This document shows, piece after piece, positions 8,696-17,280 of a stretch of DNA of 64,000 nt (position 1 is the stretch's first letter; the number at the start of each line of letters is the position of its first letter). The notes beneath the pieces were generated by a model. The model ran no database searches, was not told the origin of the DNA, and saw only the letters and a list, made by a program, of their open reading frames with translations. The stretch comes from JAFKFI01 sp963795435 (GTDB lineage Bacteria; Pseudomonadota; Alphaproteobacteria; Acetobacterales; Acetobacteraceae). The stretch lies in assembly GCA_963795435.1 (NCBI GenBank), contig CAWCHV010000009.1, positions 372,001 to 436,000 of the forward strand, given 5' to 3'. Made by a program: the position numbers and the translations under genes.

Positions 8696-9111
8696 CAGAA
8701 TGTGCCCGTCCGGTCCGCCTCGAAATCGTAGCCGCACGCATCACCGGCGATCGCGCCCTGCATGTGGCCGGCCCTCACGGTGCCGCGAATGAAGGTCGGG
8801 CCGTCGCGGCTGACGAAGGAGCCGTCCGGCGCGACGCTGACATCGAACGCGCGCGTGCTTTGCTCGGGTAACTGCGGCTGGTTCAGCACGAAACGGAAGT
8901 GCCCACCGCGCACGGCAATGGTCATCGGATCCTGCGAACCGCACAACTCGCCGCCGCGGACGCTCTGCATCGTGCCGTCGTATCGGCCGTCGGGCGTCAC
9001 GGGTCCACTCGATGCCAACGGGTCCGGCGGCGGTGGCGCCCGGCCGTGGTCGGAACAGCCGCCCAACGACACACCCAGCATGGCGCAGAGCAGGCCGATG
9101 CCGCGTCTCAC
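8695..9111 (-). CDS. Small predicted lipoprotein of unknown function
   Basis: A 138-residue protein with a lipoprotein signal peptide: a short positively charged start, a hydrophobic core and the lipobox LGGC, so Cys19 would be acylated. After a Pro-rich spacer, the mature domain has a beta-rich pattern with two further Cys residues (CGSQ and CGYDF). The translation start is a GTG at 9111 that overlaps the aminotransferase stop (GTGA), and its stop overlaps the next start. No family was recognised. Coupling to a cytoplasmic aminotransferase is unusual and says little about its function. Confidence 0.7.
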   Translation of the reverse strand: MRRGIGLLCAMLGVSLGGCSDHGRAPPPPDPLASSGPVTPDGRYDGTMQSVRGGELCGSQDPMTIAVRGGHFRFVLNQPQLPEQSTRAFDVSVAPDGSFVSRDGPTFIRGTVRAGHMQGAIAGDACGYDFEADRTGTF

Positions 9112-10439
9112 GCCGCCTCGGCGCGGATCGCGTCATCCAGCACGCCGAAGATGCGGTCGATGTGCTTGCGCTCGACGATCAGCGGCGGCGAGAGGGCCAC
9201 GATGTCGCCGGTGGTGCGGATCAGCACGCCGTGGTCGAAGCAGCGCTGGAACACGCGCGTCGCCCGGTCGGTCGGCAGGTCGGGGCGCGGCGCCAGTTCG
9301 ATCCCCGCGATAAGGCCGAAATTTCGCAGGTCGATGACGTTCGGCCGGCCCTTCAGGCTGTGCACCGCGTCTTCCCAGTAGCCCTCGATCGCACGCGCGC
9401 GGCCCGGCAGATCGTCGCTCTGCTGCAGGTCGATCGAGGCGATCGCGGCGGCGCAGGCCAGCGGGTGGCCGGAATAGGTGTAGCCGTGGAAGAACTCGAT
9501 GCCGCCCGGCGCGCCCTCGACGATCGCGCTGTAGATGCCGTCATGCACCGCGACCGCGCCCATCGGCACGGCGGCGTTGGTCAGCCCCTTCGCCATCGTC
9601 ATGATGTCGGGCAGCACGTCGAGGCGGTCGGAGCCAAACGCCGTGCCGAGCCGGCCGAACCCGGTGATCACCTCGTCGAAGATCAACAGGATGCCGTGCC
9701 GGTCGCAGATTTCCCGCAGGCGCTGCAAATAGCCGACCGGCGGGATCAGCACGCCGGTCGAACCAGCCACCGGCTCGACCATCACCGCCGCGATGGTATC
9801 CGCGCCGTGCAGCGCCACCAAACCTTCCAGCGCGTCGGCGAGATGCGCGCCCCATTCCGGCTGGCCGCGCGCAAAAGCGTTGTGCTCCGGCGAGTGGGTA
9901 TGCGGCAGGTGATCGACATAGGGCAGCAGCGCGCCGAACTGCCGGCGATTGGGCGCGATGCCGCCCACTGAGATGCCGCCGAAGCCGACGCCGTGATAGC
10001 CGCGCTCGCGCCCGATCAGCCGCACCCGTCCCGCGTCGCCGCGCGCGCGGTGATAGGCGAGCGCGATCTTCAGCGCGGTGTCGGCACTCTCCGAGCCCGA
10101 GTTGGTGAAGAACACCCGATCGAGCCCGTCGGGCAGGAAATCGGCGAGCTTGGCGGCGGCCTGGAAGGCGATCGGGTGGCCCATCTGGAAGGTCGGCGCG
10201 AAATCCATCACGGCGGCCTGACGCTGGATCGCCTCGGTGATCTCGCGGCGGCCGTGCCCGGCGTTGACGCACCATAGTCCGGCGGTGCCGTCGATGATTT
10301 CCCGCCCGTCGGCCGCGTAGTAATGCATCCCCTCGGCGCGGGCGAGCATTCGCGGGTTCGCCTTGTACGCCCGGTTGGCTGTGAACGGCATCCAGAACGC
10401 TTCGAGATTGTTGGGCGGCGGCGTGGTGGTCTCGCTCAT
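9108..10439 (-). CDS. Class III omega-aminotransferase (beta-alanine:pyruvate type)
   Basis: A 443-residue PLP enzyme of aminotransferase class III. The N-terminal FWMPFTANRAYKANPRML, DGTAGLWCVNAGHGR and FFTNSGSESADTALK are the hallmarks of omega-amino acid:pyruvate aminotransferases. The PLP lysine is in TMAKGLTNAAVPMGAV. The enzyme would transfer an amino group from beta-alanine or another omega-amino donor to pyruvate. It is the first gene of a three-gene set with overlapping start and stop codons and is divergent from a glutathione transferase gene. The exact donor cannot be told from sequence. Confidence 0.88.
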   Translation of the reverse strand: MSETTTPPPNNLEAFWMPFTANRAYKANPRMLARAEGMHYYAADGREIIDGTAGLWCVNAGHGRREITEAIQRQAAVMDFAPTFQMGHPIAFQAAAKLADFLPDGLDRVFFTNSGSESADTALKIALAYHRARGDAGRVRLIGRERGYHGVGFGGISVGGIAPNRRQFGALLPYVDHLPHTHSPEHNAFARGQPEWGAHLADALEGLVALHGADTIAAVMVEPVAGSTGVLIPPVGYLQRLREICDRHGILLIFDEVITGFGRLGTAFGSDRLDVLPDIMTMAKGLTNAAVPMGAVAVHDGIYSAIVEGAPGGIEFFHGYTYSGHPLACAAAIASIDLQQSDDLPGRARAIEGYWEDAVHSLKGRPNVIDLRNFGLIAGIELAPRPDLPTDRATRVFQRCFDHGVLIRTTGDIVALSPPLIVERKHIDRIFGVLDDAIRAEAA

Positions 10440-10522
10440 GGCGCTCTCCGGTCGGACGGCGCACGTTGGCGCTTTGCGGACGGACGGGCAACTGGCATCG
10501 TCGCGGCACCCAGCGAGGAACC

Positions 10523-11194
10523 ATGACGATGCCTGACGGCCGCCTCACCATCGCCACCCGCCGCTACTCGTCCTGGTCGATGCGCGGCTGGCTGGCGGTG
10601 CGACTGGCCGGGCTCGATGTCGAGGAGATGGTGATCCCGGTCAGCGGCACCGGCACGACCGAGGCGATCCGCCGCGTCTCGCCGAACGGGCGCGTGCCGT
10701 TCCTCGAGCATCGCGGCCACCGCGTCTGGGAATCGCTCGCGATCGTCGAATACTGCGCCGAGCTGTCGCCGGCCATCTGGCCCGCCGATCTCGCCGCGCG
10801 CACCCATGCGAGGGCGATCGCCGCCGAGATGCACGCGGGCTTTGCCGCGCTGCGGTCGGCGATGACGATGAATCTCGGACGCCCGGATTTCGCCGGACGC
10901 GGCCGCACGCCGGAAGCGCTGGCCGACATCGAGCGCATCGAGGCGATGTGGGCGGAGACGCGGGCGCGGTTCGGCGCCGGCGGCCCGTTCCTGTTCGGCG
11001 CGGCGTTCAACGGCGCCGACGCGATGTTCGCGCCCGTGGTGACGCGCTTCCTCACCTATCGGCCCGATCTCACGTCCGCGACGCGGGATTATTGCGACGC
11101 CGTGCGCGCGCATCCGCTGGTCGATGAGTGGTACGCCGCCGTGCCGGGCGAACCCGATTCCTGGCTGGCCCCCGCCTACGAGAACCCCGCGTGA
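10523..11194 (+). CDS. Glutathione S-transferase family protein
   Basis: A 223-residue two-domain GST. The thioredoxin-fold N-terminus has RRYSSWSMRGWLAV, the cis-Pro region GRVPFLE, and the glutathione gamma-Glu binding pair ES in VWESLAIVEY. An all-helical C-terminal domain follows. The ATG at 10523 is chosen because GAGG lies 5-8 bases upstream; the frame opens earlier but without a ribosome-binding site. It overlaps the next gene by GTGA, forming a two-gene operon with a glyoxalase-fold protein. The substrate is unknown; similarity to the Ser-type YfcF-like group is only suggestive. Confidence 0.82.
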   Translation: MTMPDGRLTIATRRYSSWSMRGWLAVRLAGLDVEEMVIPVSGTGTTEAIRRVSPNGRVPFLEHRGHRVWESLAIVEYCAELSPAIWPADLAARTHARAIAAEMHAGFAALRSAMTMNLGRPDFAGRGRTPEALADIERIEAMWAETRARFGAGGPFLFGAAFNGADAMFAPVVTRFLTYRPDLTSATRDYCDAVRAHPLVDEWYAAVPGEPDSWLAPAYENPA

Positions 11195-12051
11195 GCAGCG
11201 CCGAATTGCTCGATCACGTCGGCATCGCCGGGCGCGACCTCGGCGCGTTGGCGGCCGCGTTCGAGCGACTAGGGTTTCAGCTCACGCCGCTCGCCCGCCA
11301 TTCGGGCAAGCGCACACCGGACGGGCCGGTGGTGCCGTTCGGCACCGGCAATCGCTGCGTCATGCTGCGCGAGGGCTACATCGAGCTCATCGCCATCGTC
11401 GATCCGGCGGCGTTCAGCAACACGCTCGACCGCTTTCTCGCGCGTTACGCCGGCATCCACATCATCGCCCTCGGCATCGACGACGCGGCGTCCAACCTCG
11501 ACCGGTTGCGCCGCGCGGGGATCGACATTCCCGGTGTCGCCTATCTCGAACGCCCGGTGGACGACGCCGACCCCACCGGCCCGCGCGCCCGCTTCGCCCG
11601 CCTGCCGCTGCCCGACGCGCCGGAGGGCCGATTGCAGCTCATCCGCCACCTGACCCCCGAGGCGATCTGGCAGGAGCGATTTCTTGTTCACCCCAACCAC
11701 GCCGTGGCGCTGCGGGAGGTGGTGATCGCCGTCGATCAGCCCGCCGAGGCCGCCGCCCGCTTCTCCCGCCTCGCCGGCCGCCCGGTGGTGCCGGACCCGG
11801 CGGGCGGCTTCGCCCTGCCGCTGGCGCGCGGCACCGTGCGGCTGCTGCCGCCGGACGTAATAGGAGCGGTGTTGCCCGGTACCGCGATTTCCTCGCTGCC
11901 ATTCATTGCCGGGATCGCGGTGCGGACGGACAATATCGAAGCCACCGCCCGGCTGCTTTCCGAGCGGGGCGTCCCGCTCTCCCAGCCCGCCGCCGATCTG
12001 CTGGTGGGCGCGGATCACGGCGCGGGCGCGGCGATTCGGTTCACGTCCTGA
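11191..12051 (+). CDS. VOC/glyoxalase-like domain protein
   Basis: A 286-residue protein with two beta-alpha-beta-beta-beta modules of the vicinal oxygen chelate fold. The first starts LLDHVGIAGRDL and contains EGYIELIAI, as in the Glyoxalase_3 (PF13468-like) group. The second runs from NHAVALREVVIAV to the end. Translation starts at a GTG (11191) that overlaps the GST stop codon. Pairing with a GST hints at a glutathione-linked conversion or resistance, which is inference. Metal ligands could not be assigned without an alignment. Confidence 0.75.
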   Translation: MSSAELLDHVGIAGRDLGALAAAFERLGFQLTPLARHSGKRTPDGPVVPFGTGNRCVMLREGYIELIAIVDPAAFSNTLDRFLARYAGIHIIALGIDDAASNLDRLRRAGIDIPGVAYLERPVDDADPTGPRARFARLPLPDAPEGRLQLIRHLTPEAIWQERFLVHPNHAVALREVVIAVDQPAEAAARFSRLAGRPVVPDPAGGFALPLARGTVRLLPPDVIGAVLPGTAISSLPFIAGIAVRTDNIEATARLLSERGVPLSQPAADLLVGADHGAGAAIRFTS

Positions 12052-12070
12052 ACCTCAGAAGGGTTGAGCC

Positions 12071-12568
12071 TTGCGCGTGGCCTCATTCGCCGTCCTTGTA
12101 ACGAGCGGTGCATTGCTTTGCGGCGGGGCAGTCGCACAGCCGCTGCTCTCGCAGAAGGTGCTCGGGGTCGAGCAGGCGCAGGAGGCCGTGGTCGCGGCGA
12201 TGCAGGCGTGCCACGCGCAGGGCTACCTTGTTTCCGCCGCGATCGTCGACCAGGGCGGCACACTCCGCGCTTTCGTGCGCGAGGACGGGGCAGGTCCGCA
12301 TACAGTGACCAGCGCCCAGCGCAAGGCGTTCACCCCGGCGAGCCTGAAGCAGCCCACCCAGGTCTTTGTCGAGGCACTGGAAAAGAACCCGTCCAACGCC
12401 GGCCTGCGCAATCTCGACGACCGCATCCTGATCCTCGCCGGGGGACTGCCGATCAAATCGGGAAACGAGGTGATCGGCGGTATCGGGGTAGGTGGCGCGC
12501 CGGGCGGCGACAAGGACGCGGCCTGCGCCCAGAAGGGCCTCGACAAGATAGCCGACGTGCTCCGCTGA
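12071..12568 (+). CDS. Exported GlcG/HbpS family heme-binding-like protein
   Basis: A 165-residue secreted protein with a signal peptide (cleavage after GGAVAQ) followed by a GlcG/HbpS domain: LGVEQAQEAVVAAMQAC, SAAIVDQGGTLRAFVRED, QRKAFTPAS and a Gly-rich IGGIGVGGAPGGDKD end. The start is probably TTG at 12071, with AGAAGG about 9 bases upstream. Family members bind heme or act as small accessory proteins; exported versions are common in proteobacteria. There are no glcDEF genes beside it, so a glycolate oxidase role is not supported. Confidence 0.8.
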   Translation: MRVASFAVLVTSGALLCGGAVAQPLLSQKVLGVEQAQEAVVAAMQACHAQGYLVSAAIVDQGGTLRAFVREDGAGPHTVTSAQRKAFTPASLKQPTQVFVEALEKNPSNAGLRNLDDRILILAGGLPIKSGNEVIGGIGVGGAPGGDKDAACAQKGLDKIADVLR

Positions 12569-12596
12569 ACAAGGCGAGCCCGGCCGCGATCAAGGT

Positions 12597-13286
12597 TCAG
12601 CGACTTTCGCTCGCATCCGAAACCAGCGCGGCCTCAACGCCCGAAGCGATCGCCCGCAGGTCTTTGAGAACATGCTTGACCTGCTCGGCCGGCACATTGA
12701 CCGACAAGTCGCCATGCACGATCGCATTGCGCAGCTTCGTCATCTGTCGGAGGCGGTCGGCCGCATCATTTTCGATGTGACCTTCCTCGGCCAGCGTCTG
12801 GATTACCTGAAGCGGGGAGAGACTTTCGGCTGATCTGGCCCTGCTGTCCGCGCTCGCCAAACGCGCCACCGATTCTAAGGCAGCCCACACAGCAACAAAT
12901 GCGGCAGCCGAATGGCCGCCCCTCATCAAGGCTTCGATTTCTCGAAATGCGTTCTGAAGTTGCTGTGGGGTGGGCTTCGCGATGGGAGCTTCCTCATCAA
13001 CCGGCGAACTAAGATAGATCGTGCGAAATTCCCAGCCCTTCTGGCCAGAAACTCTCCTGGCGATTTCCGCGAGCTGCTTCTCGGAGCCAGGACTTCTCCG
13101 ATGCTTCACCTCAACGATCATCCCCCCTTCCGGGCCCCGAGCTATCGCATCCGGCTGAAAGTCACCAAGAAACTCGGGGACGACATCGCGCGGCGGATTG
13201 ACATAGAACCTCATGCCGCGCGCCTCGGATGCTTCCTGTAGATTTCTCAGGATGCTGCTTTCCCGGAACTCCGCCTTGGACATCAT
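12597..13286 (-). CDS. PD-(D/E)XK nuclease-like (REase_AHJR) plus HEPN-like protein
   Basis: A 229-residue two-domain protein. Residues about 1-90 have the restriction-endonuclease core: a basic helix (ILRNLQEASEARG), then FQPDAIA and the strand MIVEVKHRR, giving the D...ExK active-site pattern of archaeal-Holliday-resolvase-like (REase_AHJR) domains. Residues about 115-225 are all-helical and contain RNAIVHG, the Rx4H motif of HEPN ribonucleases. The ATG at 13286 overlaps the stop of the upstream RusA frame (ATGA). Context with a Holliday-junction resolvase suggests a nucleic-acid processing or defence role; that is inference. The domain calls are by motif only. Confidence 0.65.
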   Translation of the reverse strand: MMSKAEFRESSILRNLQEASEARGMRFYVNPPRDVVPEFLGDFQPDAIARGPEGGMIVEVKHRRSPGSEKQLAEIARRVSGQKGWEFRTIYLSSPVDEEAPIAKPTPQQLQNAFREIEALMRGGHSAAAFVAVWAALESVARLASADSRARSAESLSPLQVIQTLAEEGHIENDAADRLRQMTKLRNAIVHGDLSVNVPAEQVKHVLKDLRAIASGVEAALVSDASESR

Positions 13287-13731
13287 GGCACCTGCCTCCA
13301 GCTGAGGTCGTCGTCAACTCGGATATAGAGCACCGGCGGTTCCATATTCGCCGCTTGTGCAAGCGTCGGCGTTAGGGAGCCGAAGACCACTTCAATTTCT
13401 GGCTCGAACTTCTGAACGATGACGCGCTCGATCACTCGATCGTCAGGATACAAACCGCGACCATCCCGTCGACGATGAGCTTCACGAAGTTATCTACATC
13501 TCCCGTCATTGGGGCCGGAGGAAAATAGAAAATCGTCGCAGCCAAGGGGCGTTGGTCGATCACAAAGAAATCTCGCAAGGTGCTCACGTGCGCACTCGCG
13601 ATCTCTCCGACTTTCCGCTTCCAACGCTCCTTACCTCTCGCGTTCGTCGACTGATGTGATCGCGGGGTATCCCTGATGATGAACTCGATGGGAAAAGGCA
13701 GGCTGGTATCCGCCTCGGGTCCGCCGCTCAA
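13283..13731 (-). pseudogene. RusA-family Holliday junction resolvase, frame broken by one base
   Basis: About 150 residues when two frames are joined. The first part, from a TTG at 13731 that overlaps the purD stop (TTGA), ends with GDVDNFVKLIVDGMVAV. The second part continues in another frame as LYPDDRVIERVIVQKFEPE and ends at TGA 13285-13283. The join lies at 13451-13456, where one base appears to be missing. Together they carry the RusA catalytic set: D-x-D-N-x-x-K (Asp70, Asp72, Lys76 in E. coli RusA) and the later DDR Asp. The gene would encode a Holliday junction endonuclease, normally phage- or mobile-element-associated. Without correction the product stops at 13432, just after the first active-site motif. 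Confidence 0.72.
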
Positions 13732-15008
13732 CCTCGCGACTCCAACGCCCGCCAGCCGATATCCTCGCGATAGAACCCCTCCGGCCAAGTGATCGCCTTC
13801 ACCCCCGCATACGCGGCATCACGTGCCGCGCGCAGGGTGGGCGCGGTGGCGCAGACCGTCAGCACCCGGCCCCCTGCCGCCAGCAGCCGGCCATCGGGCG
13901 CGAGTTCGGTGCCGGCCTGAAACACCTGCACACCCGGAACCGATGCCGCGCGGTCAATCCCGACGATCTTCGTCCCCCGCACGGGTTCCCCGGGATAGCC
14001 CTTGGCGGCGATCACCACGGCGATCGACGGAGCGGGGTGCCAGCGGAGGTCGAAATCCGCCAGTTCACCGTCGCAGGCGGCGACCAGCGCGGGGAGCAGG
14101 TCCGACATAAGCCGCGGCATCAGCGCCTGACACTCCGGGTCGCCGAAACGGACGTTGAACTCGATGAGCACCGGGCCGTCGGCGGTGAGCATCAGGCCGG
14201 CGAACAGGATGCCGCGAAATGGCGCGCCACGTCGCGCCATCTCGGCCAGCGCCGGGCGGACGATCCGCGCCATCGCCTCCTCCTGCAGCTCCTCGGTGAA
14301 GCCGGGCGGCGGCGAGTAGGCGCCCATGCCGCCGGTGTTGGGGCCGGTGTCGCCCTCGCCGACGCGCTTGTGGTCCTGCGCGGCCCCGAGCGGCAGCGCG
14401 TGCGCGCCGTCGCATAGCGCGAACAGCGACACCTCCTCGCCGTCGAGACATTCCTCGATCACCACCGAGGCGCCCGCGGCGCCGAGGCGGCGCGCCTCCA
14501 TCATCATCTCGATCGCCGCCAGCGCCTCGGCCTCGGAGCCAGCGACCACGACGCCCTTGCCGGCGGCCAACCCGTCCGCCTTGACCACGATCGGCGTGCC
14601 GCGCCGGCGCACGAACTCCTTCGCCGCCTCCGGGTCGTCGAACCGCTCCCAGCGCGCGGTCGGGATGCCGGCGGCCTCGCAAATCTCCTTCATGAAGCTC
14701 TTGCTGCCCTCCAGTTGCGCGGCGGCGGCGGCGGGGCCGCAGCAGGGGATGCCGAGGGCATCCAGCGCGTCGGCGAGGCCGGCGATCAGTGGCGCTTCCG
14801 GCCCGGGCAGCACCAGATCGACGCGGTTCTCGCGGGCGAAGGCGGACAGGGCAACAATGTCCGTCGCGGCGATCGGCACGTTCTCGGCGACCTCGGCGGT
14901 CCCGGGATTGCCCGGCGCGCACCACAGTTTGTCGAGCAGCGGGCTTGCCGAAAGCGCCCAGCATAGCGCGTGCTCCCGTCCGCCCGATCCGACCACCAGC
15001 ACGCGCAT
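13728..15008 (-). CDS. purD: Phosphoribosylamine-glycine ligase (GAR synthetase)
   Basis: A 426-residue ATP-grasp ligase that joins phosphoribosylamine to glycine in purine synthesis. The N-terminus MRVLVVGSGGREHALCWAL, the ATP-grasp glycine/lysine segment IVVKADGLAAGKGVVV, and the metal-binding EFNVRFGDPECQ are diagnostic. The length matches the family. It diverges from xseA with a 49-base gap. Two unrelated genes (resolvase and nuclease-HEPN) follow with overlapping codons, so they are read as purD operon tail genes. Other purine genes (purM, purN) lie at 22.4-24.2 kb. Confidence 0.97.
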   Translation of the reverse strand: MRVLVVGSGGREHALCWALSASPLLDKLWCAPGNPGTAEVAENVPIAATDIVALSAFARENRVDLVLPGPEAPLIAGLADALDALGIPCCGPAAAAAQLEGSKSFMKEICEAAGIPTARWERFDDPEAAKEFVRRRGTPIVVKADGLAAGKGVVVAGSEAEALAAIEMMMEARRLGAAGASVVIEECLDGEEVSLFALCDGAHALPLGAAQDHKRVGEGDTGPNTGGMGAYSPPPGFTEELQEEAMARIVRPALAEMARRGAPFRGILFAGLMLTADGPVLIEFNVRFGDPECQALMPRLMSDLLPALVAACDGELADFDLRWHPAPSIAVVIAAKGYPGEPVRGTKIVGIDRAASVPGVQVFQAGTELAPDGRLLAAGGRVLTVCATAPTLRAARDAAYAGVKAITWPEGFYREDIGWRALESRG

Positions 15009-15057
15009 CTCAGCACCCCTCCTTCAAGCCGGGCGGCTGGTAGCATAGGCTGGAGCG

Positions 15058-16641
15058 ATGGACGAACTCGCTCCCGCTCCTGTCACCAACCTGCCCGAAT
15101 ACACCGTCTCCGAGATTTCCGGGGCGGTGAAGCGAACGCTGGAAGGCGCGTTCGGTCGCGTCCGCGTGCGCGGCGAGATCACGGAACTCAAGCGCTACCC
15201 CTCCGGCCACATCTATCTGTGCCTCAAGGACGAGGGCGCGAAGATGCGGGCCGTCGCGTGGCGCTCCGCCGTGCCGCGGCTCGGCATGGTGCCGGAGAAC
15301 GGCGTCGAGGTGATCGTCACCGGCCGCCTCTCCTCCTATCCCGAACGCTCCGAATACCAGCTCATCATAGAGCGGATGGAATACGCCGGCGCCGGGGCGC
15401 TGCTGGCGCGGATCGAGATGCTGCGCGTCCGGCTCGCCGCCGAGGGCCTGTTCGACGCCGACCGCAAGCGCGCCCTGCCGATGCTGCCGCGCGTCATCGG
15501 CGTGGTGACGTCCGAGCGCGGCGCGGTGATCCAGGACATCCGCACCACCATTCTGCGGCGGTTCCCGCGCGAGATCCTGCTGTGGTCCGTGCCCGTGCAA
15601 GGCGAGGGTGCCGCGGCGCGCATCGCGGCGGCGATCCGGGGCTTCGACGCTCTCGCCGAGGGAGGAGCGGTACCGCGCCCCGACGTGCTGATCGTGGCGC
15701 GCGGCGGCGGCAGCCTGGAAGACCTGATGGCCTTCAATGAGGAGGAGGTTTTGCGGGCCGTGGCGGCCTGCCGCATCCCGCTGATCTCTGCGGTCGGGCA
15801 CGAGACCGACACCACGCTGATCGATTTCGTCTCCGATCGCCGCGCGCCCACGCCGACCGCCGCCGCCGAGCTTGCCGTCCCCGCGCGGGCCGACCTGGCG
15901 GCGGACATGCAGCACAAGGCGGCGCGGTTGCTCGGCGGCCTCAACCGGCTGGTGCAGGAGCAGCGGCTGCGGCTCGGGCGCGCCGAGCGGGGCTTGCCGG
16001 ACCTGCCCGCGCTGGTGGGCACCGCGCGGCAGCGGGTGGACGACCGCTCGGAGCGGCTGCGGCTCGCCCTGCCGAACCTGCTCATGGCGCGCCGCGCTGG
16101 CCTGGCGCGGGCCGAGCGGGCGATGCCGGATTTGCCAGGCCAGCTCGCCGCCTGCCGCGAACGGGTGCGGGACCGGGGGCTGCGGCTGCGCCTCGCGCTG
16201 CCCAACCTGGTCTCGGGCCGCCGGGCCGAGCTGGAGCGGCAGGGACGCCTGCCGCCGCCGCAGCAGGCGATCGCCGCCCGGCGCGCCGGGCTGACGGTCG
16301 CGGGCGCGCATCTCGCCGGCGGACTGCGCCATGCGGTCGCCGCGGGCCGGGTGCGAGCGGGCCGTACGCTCGCCCGGCTCACCCCGGCGCCCCTTCGCGC
16401 GGGCCTCCGCGAGGGCCGGGCGCATCTTGCCGGCCTGGCCGCCCGGTTGGACTCGGTGTCGCCCGAGGCGGTGCTGAAACGCGGCTACGCGCTGGTATTC
16501 GACGCCGCGGGCCACGCGCTGACCACCGCCGCCGCCGTTGCGCCGGGCGCTCGGCTGCGGCTGAAATTCGGCGACGGCGACGTGCGCGCGACCGCCGACG
16601 GCGGCAAGCCGGCGAGCCGGCAGGGAATGTTGCCGCTGTAA
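15058..16641 (+). CDS. xseA: Exodeoxyribonuclease VII large subunit
   Basis: A 527-residue large subunit of exonuclease VII, which degrades single-stranded DNA from both ends. The N-terminal OB fold runs from YTVSEISGAVKRTLEG to about residue 110. The nuclease domain follows with GVVTSERGAVIQDI, RGGGSLEDLMAFNEE and ISAVGHETDTTLIDFVSDRRAPTPTAAAE. The Arg-rich coiled coil (residues about 285-420) is longer than in E. coli (456 residues total) and contains imperfect repeats built on RLALPNL and RAERxxPDLP. The C-terminus has the usual LxRGYALV segment. The small subunit gene is not in this window. Confidence 0.95.
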   Translation: MDELAPAPVTNLPEYTVSEISGAVKRTLEGAFGRVRVRGEITELKRYPSGHIYLCLKDEGAKMRAVAWRSAVPRLGMVPENGVEVIVTGRLSSYPERSEYQLIIERMEYAGAGALLARIEMLRVRLAAEGLFDADRKRALPMLPRVIGVVTSERGAVIQDIRTTILRRFPREILLWSVPVQGEGAAARIAAAIRGFDALAEGGAVPRPDVLIVARGGGSLEDLMAFNEEEVLRAVAACRIPLISAVGHETDTTLIDFVSDRRAPTPTAAAELAVPARADLAADMQHKAARLLGGLNRLVQEQRLRLGRAERGLPDLPALVGTARQRVDDRSERLRLALPNLLMARRAGLARAERAMPDLPGQLAACRERVRDRGLRLRLALPNLVSGRRAELERQGRLPPPQQAIAARRAGLTVAGAHLAGGLRHAVAAGRVRAGRTLARLTPAPLRAGLREGRAHLAGLAARLDSVSPEAVLKRGYALVFDAAGHALTTAAAVAPGARLRLKFGDGDVRATADGGKPASRQGMLPL

Positions 16642-16674
16642 CCTTCGAGGCAGAACTTGTACCAGCGGCCGGTA

Positions 16675-17238
16675 CTACTCGCGCCAAATCCCTCTCTCCG
16701 TCCATCCGAGCTCCTTGAACTCGGCGGCGCGCAGCGGCGCCTCCGCGATTGGGAAGAACTCGTCGAGCTGCGGCGGCGGAATCTGTGTGCCGCTCAGCAT
16801 GGCGTGTGCCTGGCCGCGATGATGGACCTGGTGCTGAAAGAGGTGCAGGAGCAGCCGATCGGCGCGCTCGTTCTGTACATGCGTTCCGCGATGCACGCGG
16901 ATGATCCGGTCCGGCCCGTGCTCGTCGAGCGAGGCGCACCAGTCGATCAGCCGACGGTCGACCGCGGCCTGCGCGGGGTGCAGCTGCGCGAGCGTCGGAC
17001 AGGGTATCGGGTCCGCCCAGGCGGCCGGGCCGAGCGTGCCGCCTTCGAGCGCGTCCACATAGAATCGATCGATGGTCAAAAGGTGATTCAGCGTCGCCTG
17101 GATCGATGGGAAAAAGCTCGTTCGTGGCGCCTCGAATTCCGACCGGGTCAGCCCGGCGCAAGCGGTGAGAAGGCGATGGTTCGCCCAGGCGTTGTTGTAG
17201 GCCATGGCATTGATGGCCAGGAGAAGCGAAGCTGGCAT
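16675..17238 (-). CDS. DinB-superfamily putative metal-dependent enzyme
   Basis: A 187-residue four-helix-bundle protein of the DinB/YfiT type (not DNA polymerase IV). The N-terminal AYNNAWANHRLL, TLNHLLTIDRFY and C-terminal HLFQHQVHHRGQAHAML supply the three histidines that usually bind a divalent metal. Family members are thiol-dependent transferases or uncharacterised, often using bacillithiol, mycothiol or glutathione. It is 42 bases downstream of the DUF2142 gene on the same strand and converges on xseA. The substrate is unknown. Confidence 0.82.
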   Translation of the reverse strand: MPASLLLAINAMAYNNAWANHRLLTACAGLTRSEFEAPRTSFFPSIQATLNHLLTIDRFYVDALEGGTLGPAAWADPIPCPTLAQLHPAQAAVDRRLIDWCASLDEHGPDRIIRVHRGTHVQNERADRLLLHLFQHQVHHRGQAHAMLSGTQIPPPQLDEFFPIAEAPLRAAEFKELGWTERGIWRE

Positions 17239-17280
17239 GTACCCTCTCCCGAAGCGCGGCCGTCTGTCGCCACCGATGAG

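Noticed and set aside
12071..12568. Glycolate oxidase GlcG role
   Set aside because: A signal peptide is present and no glcDEF genes are nearby; the heme-binding HbpS-like annotation is safer.
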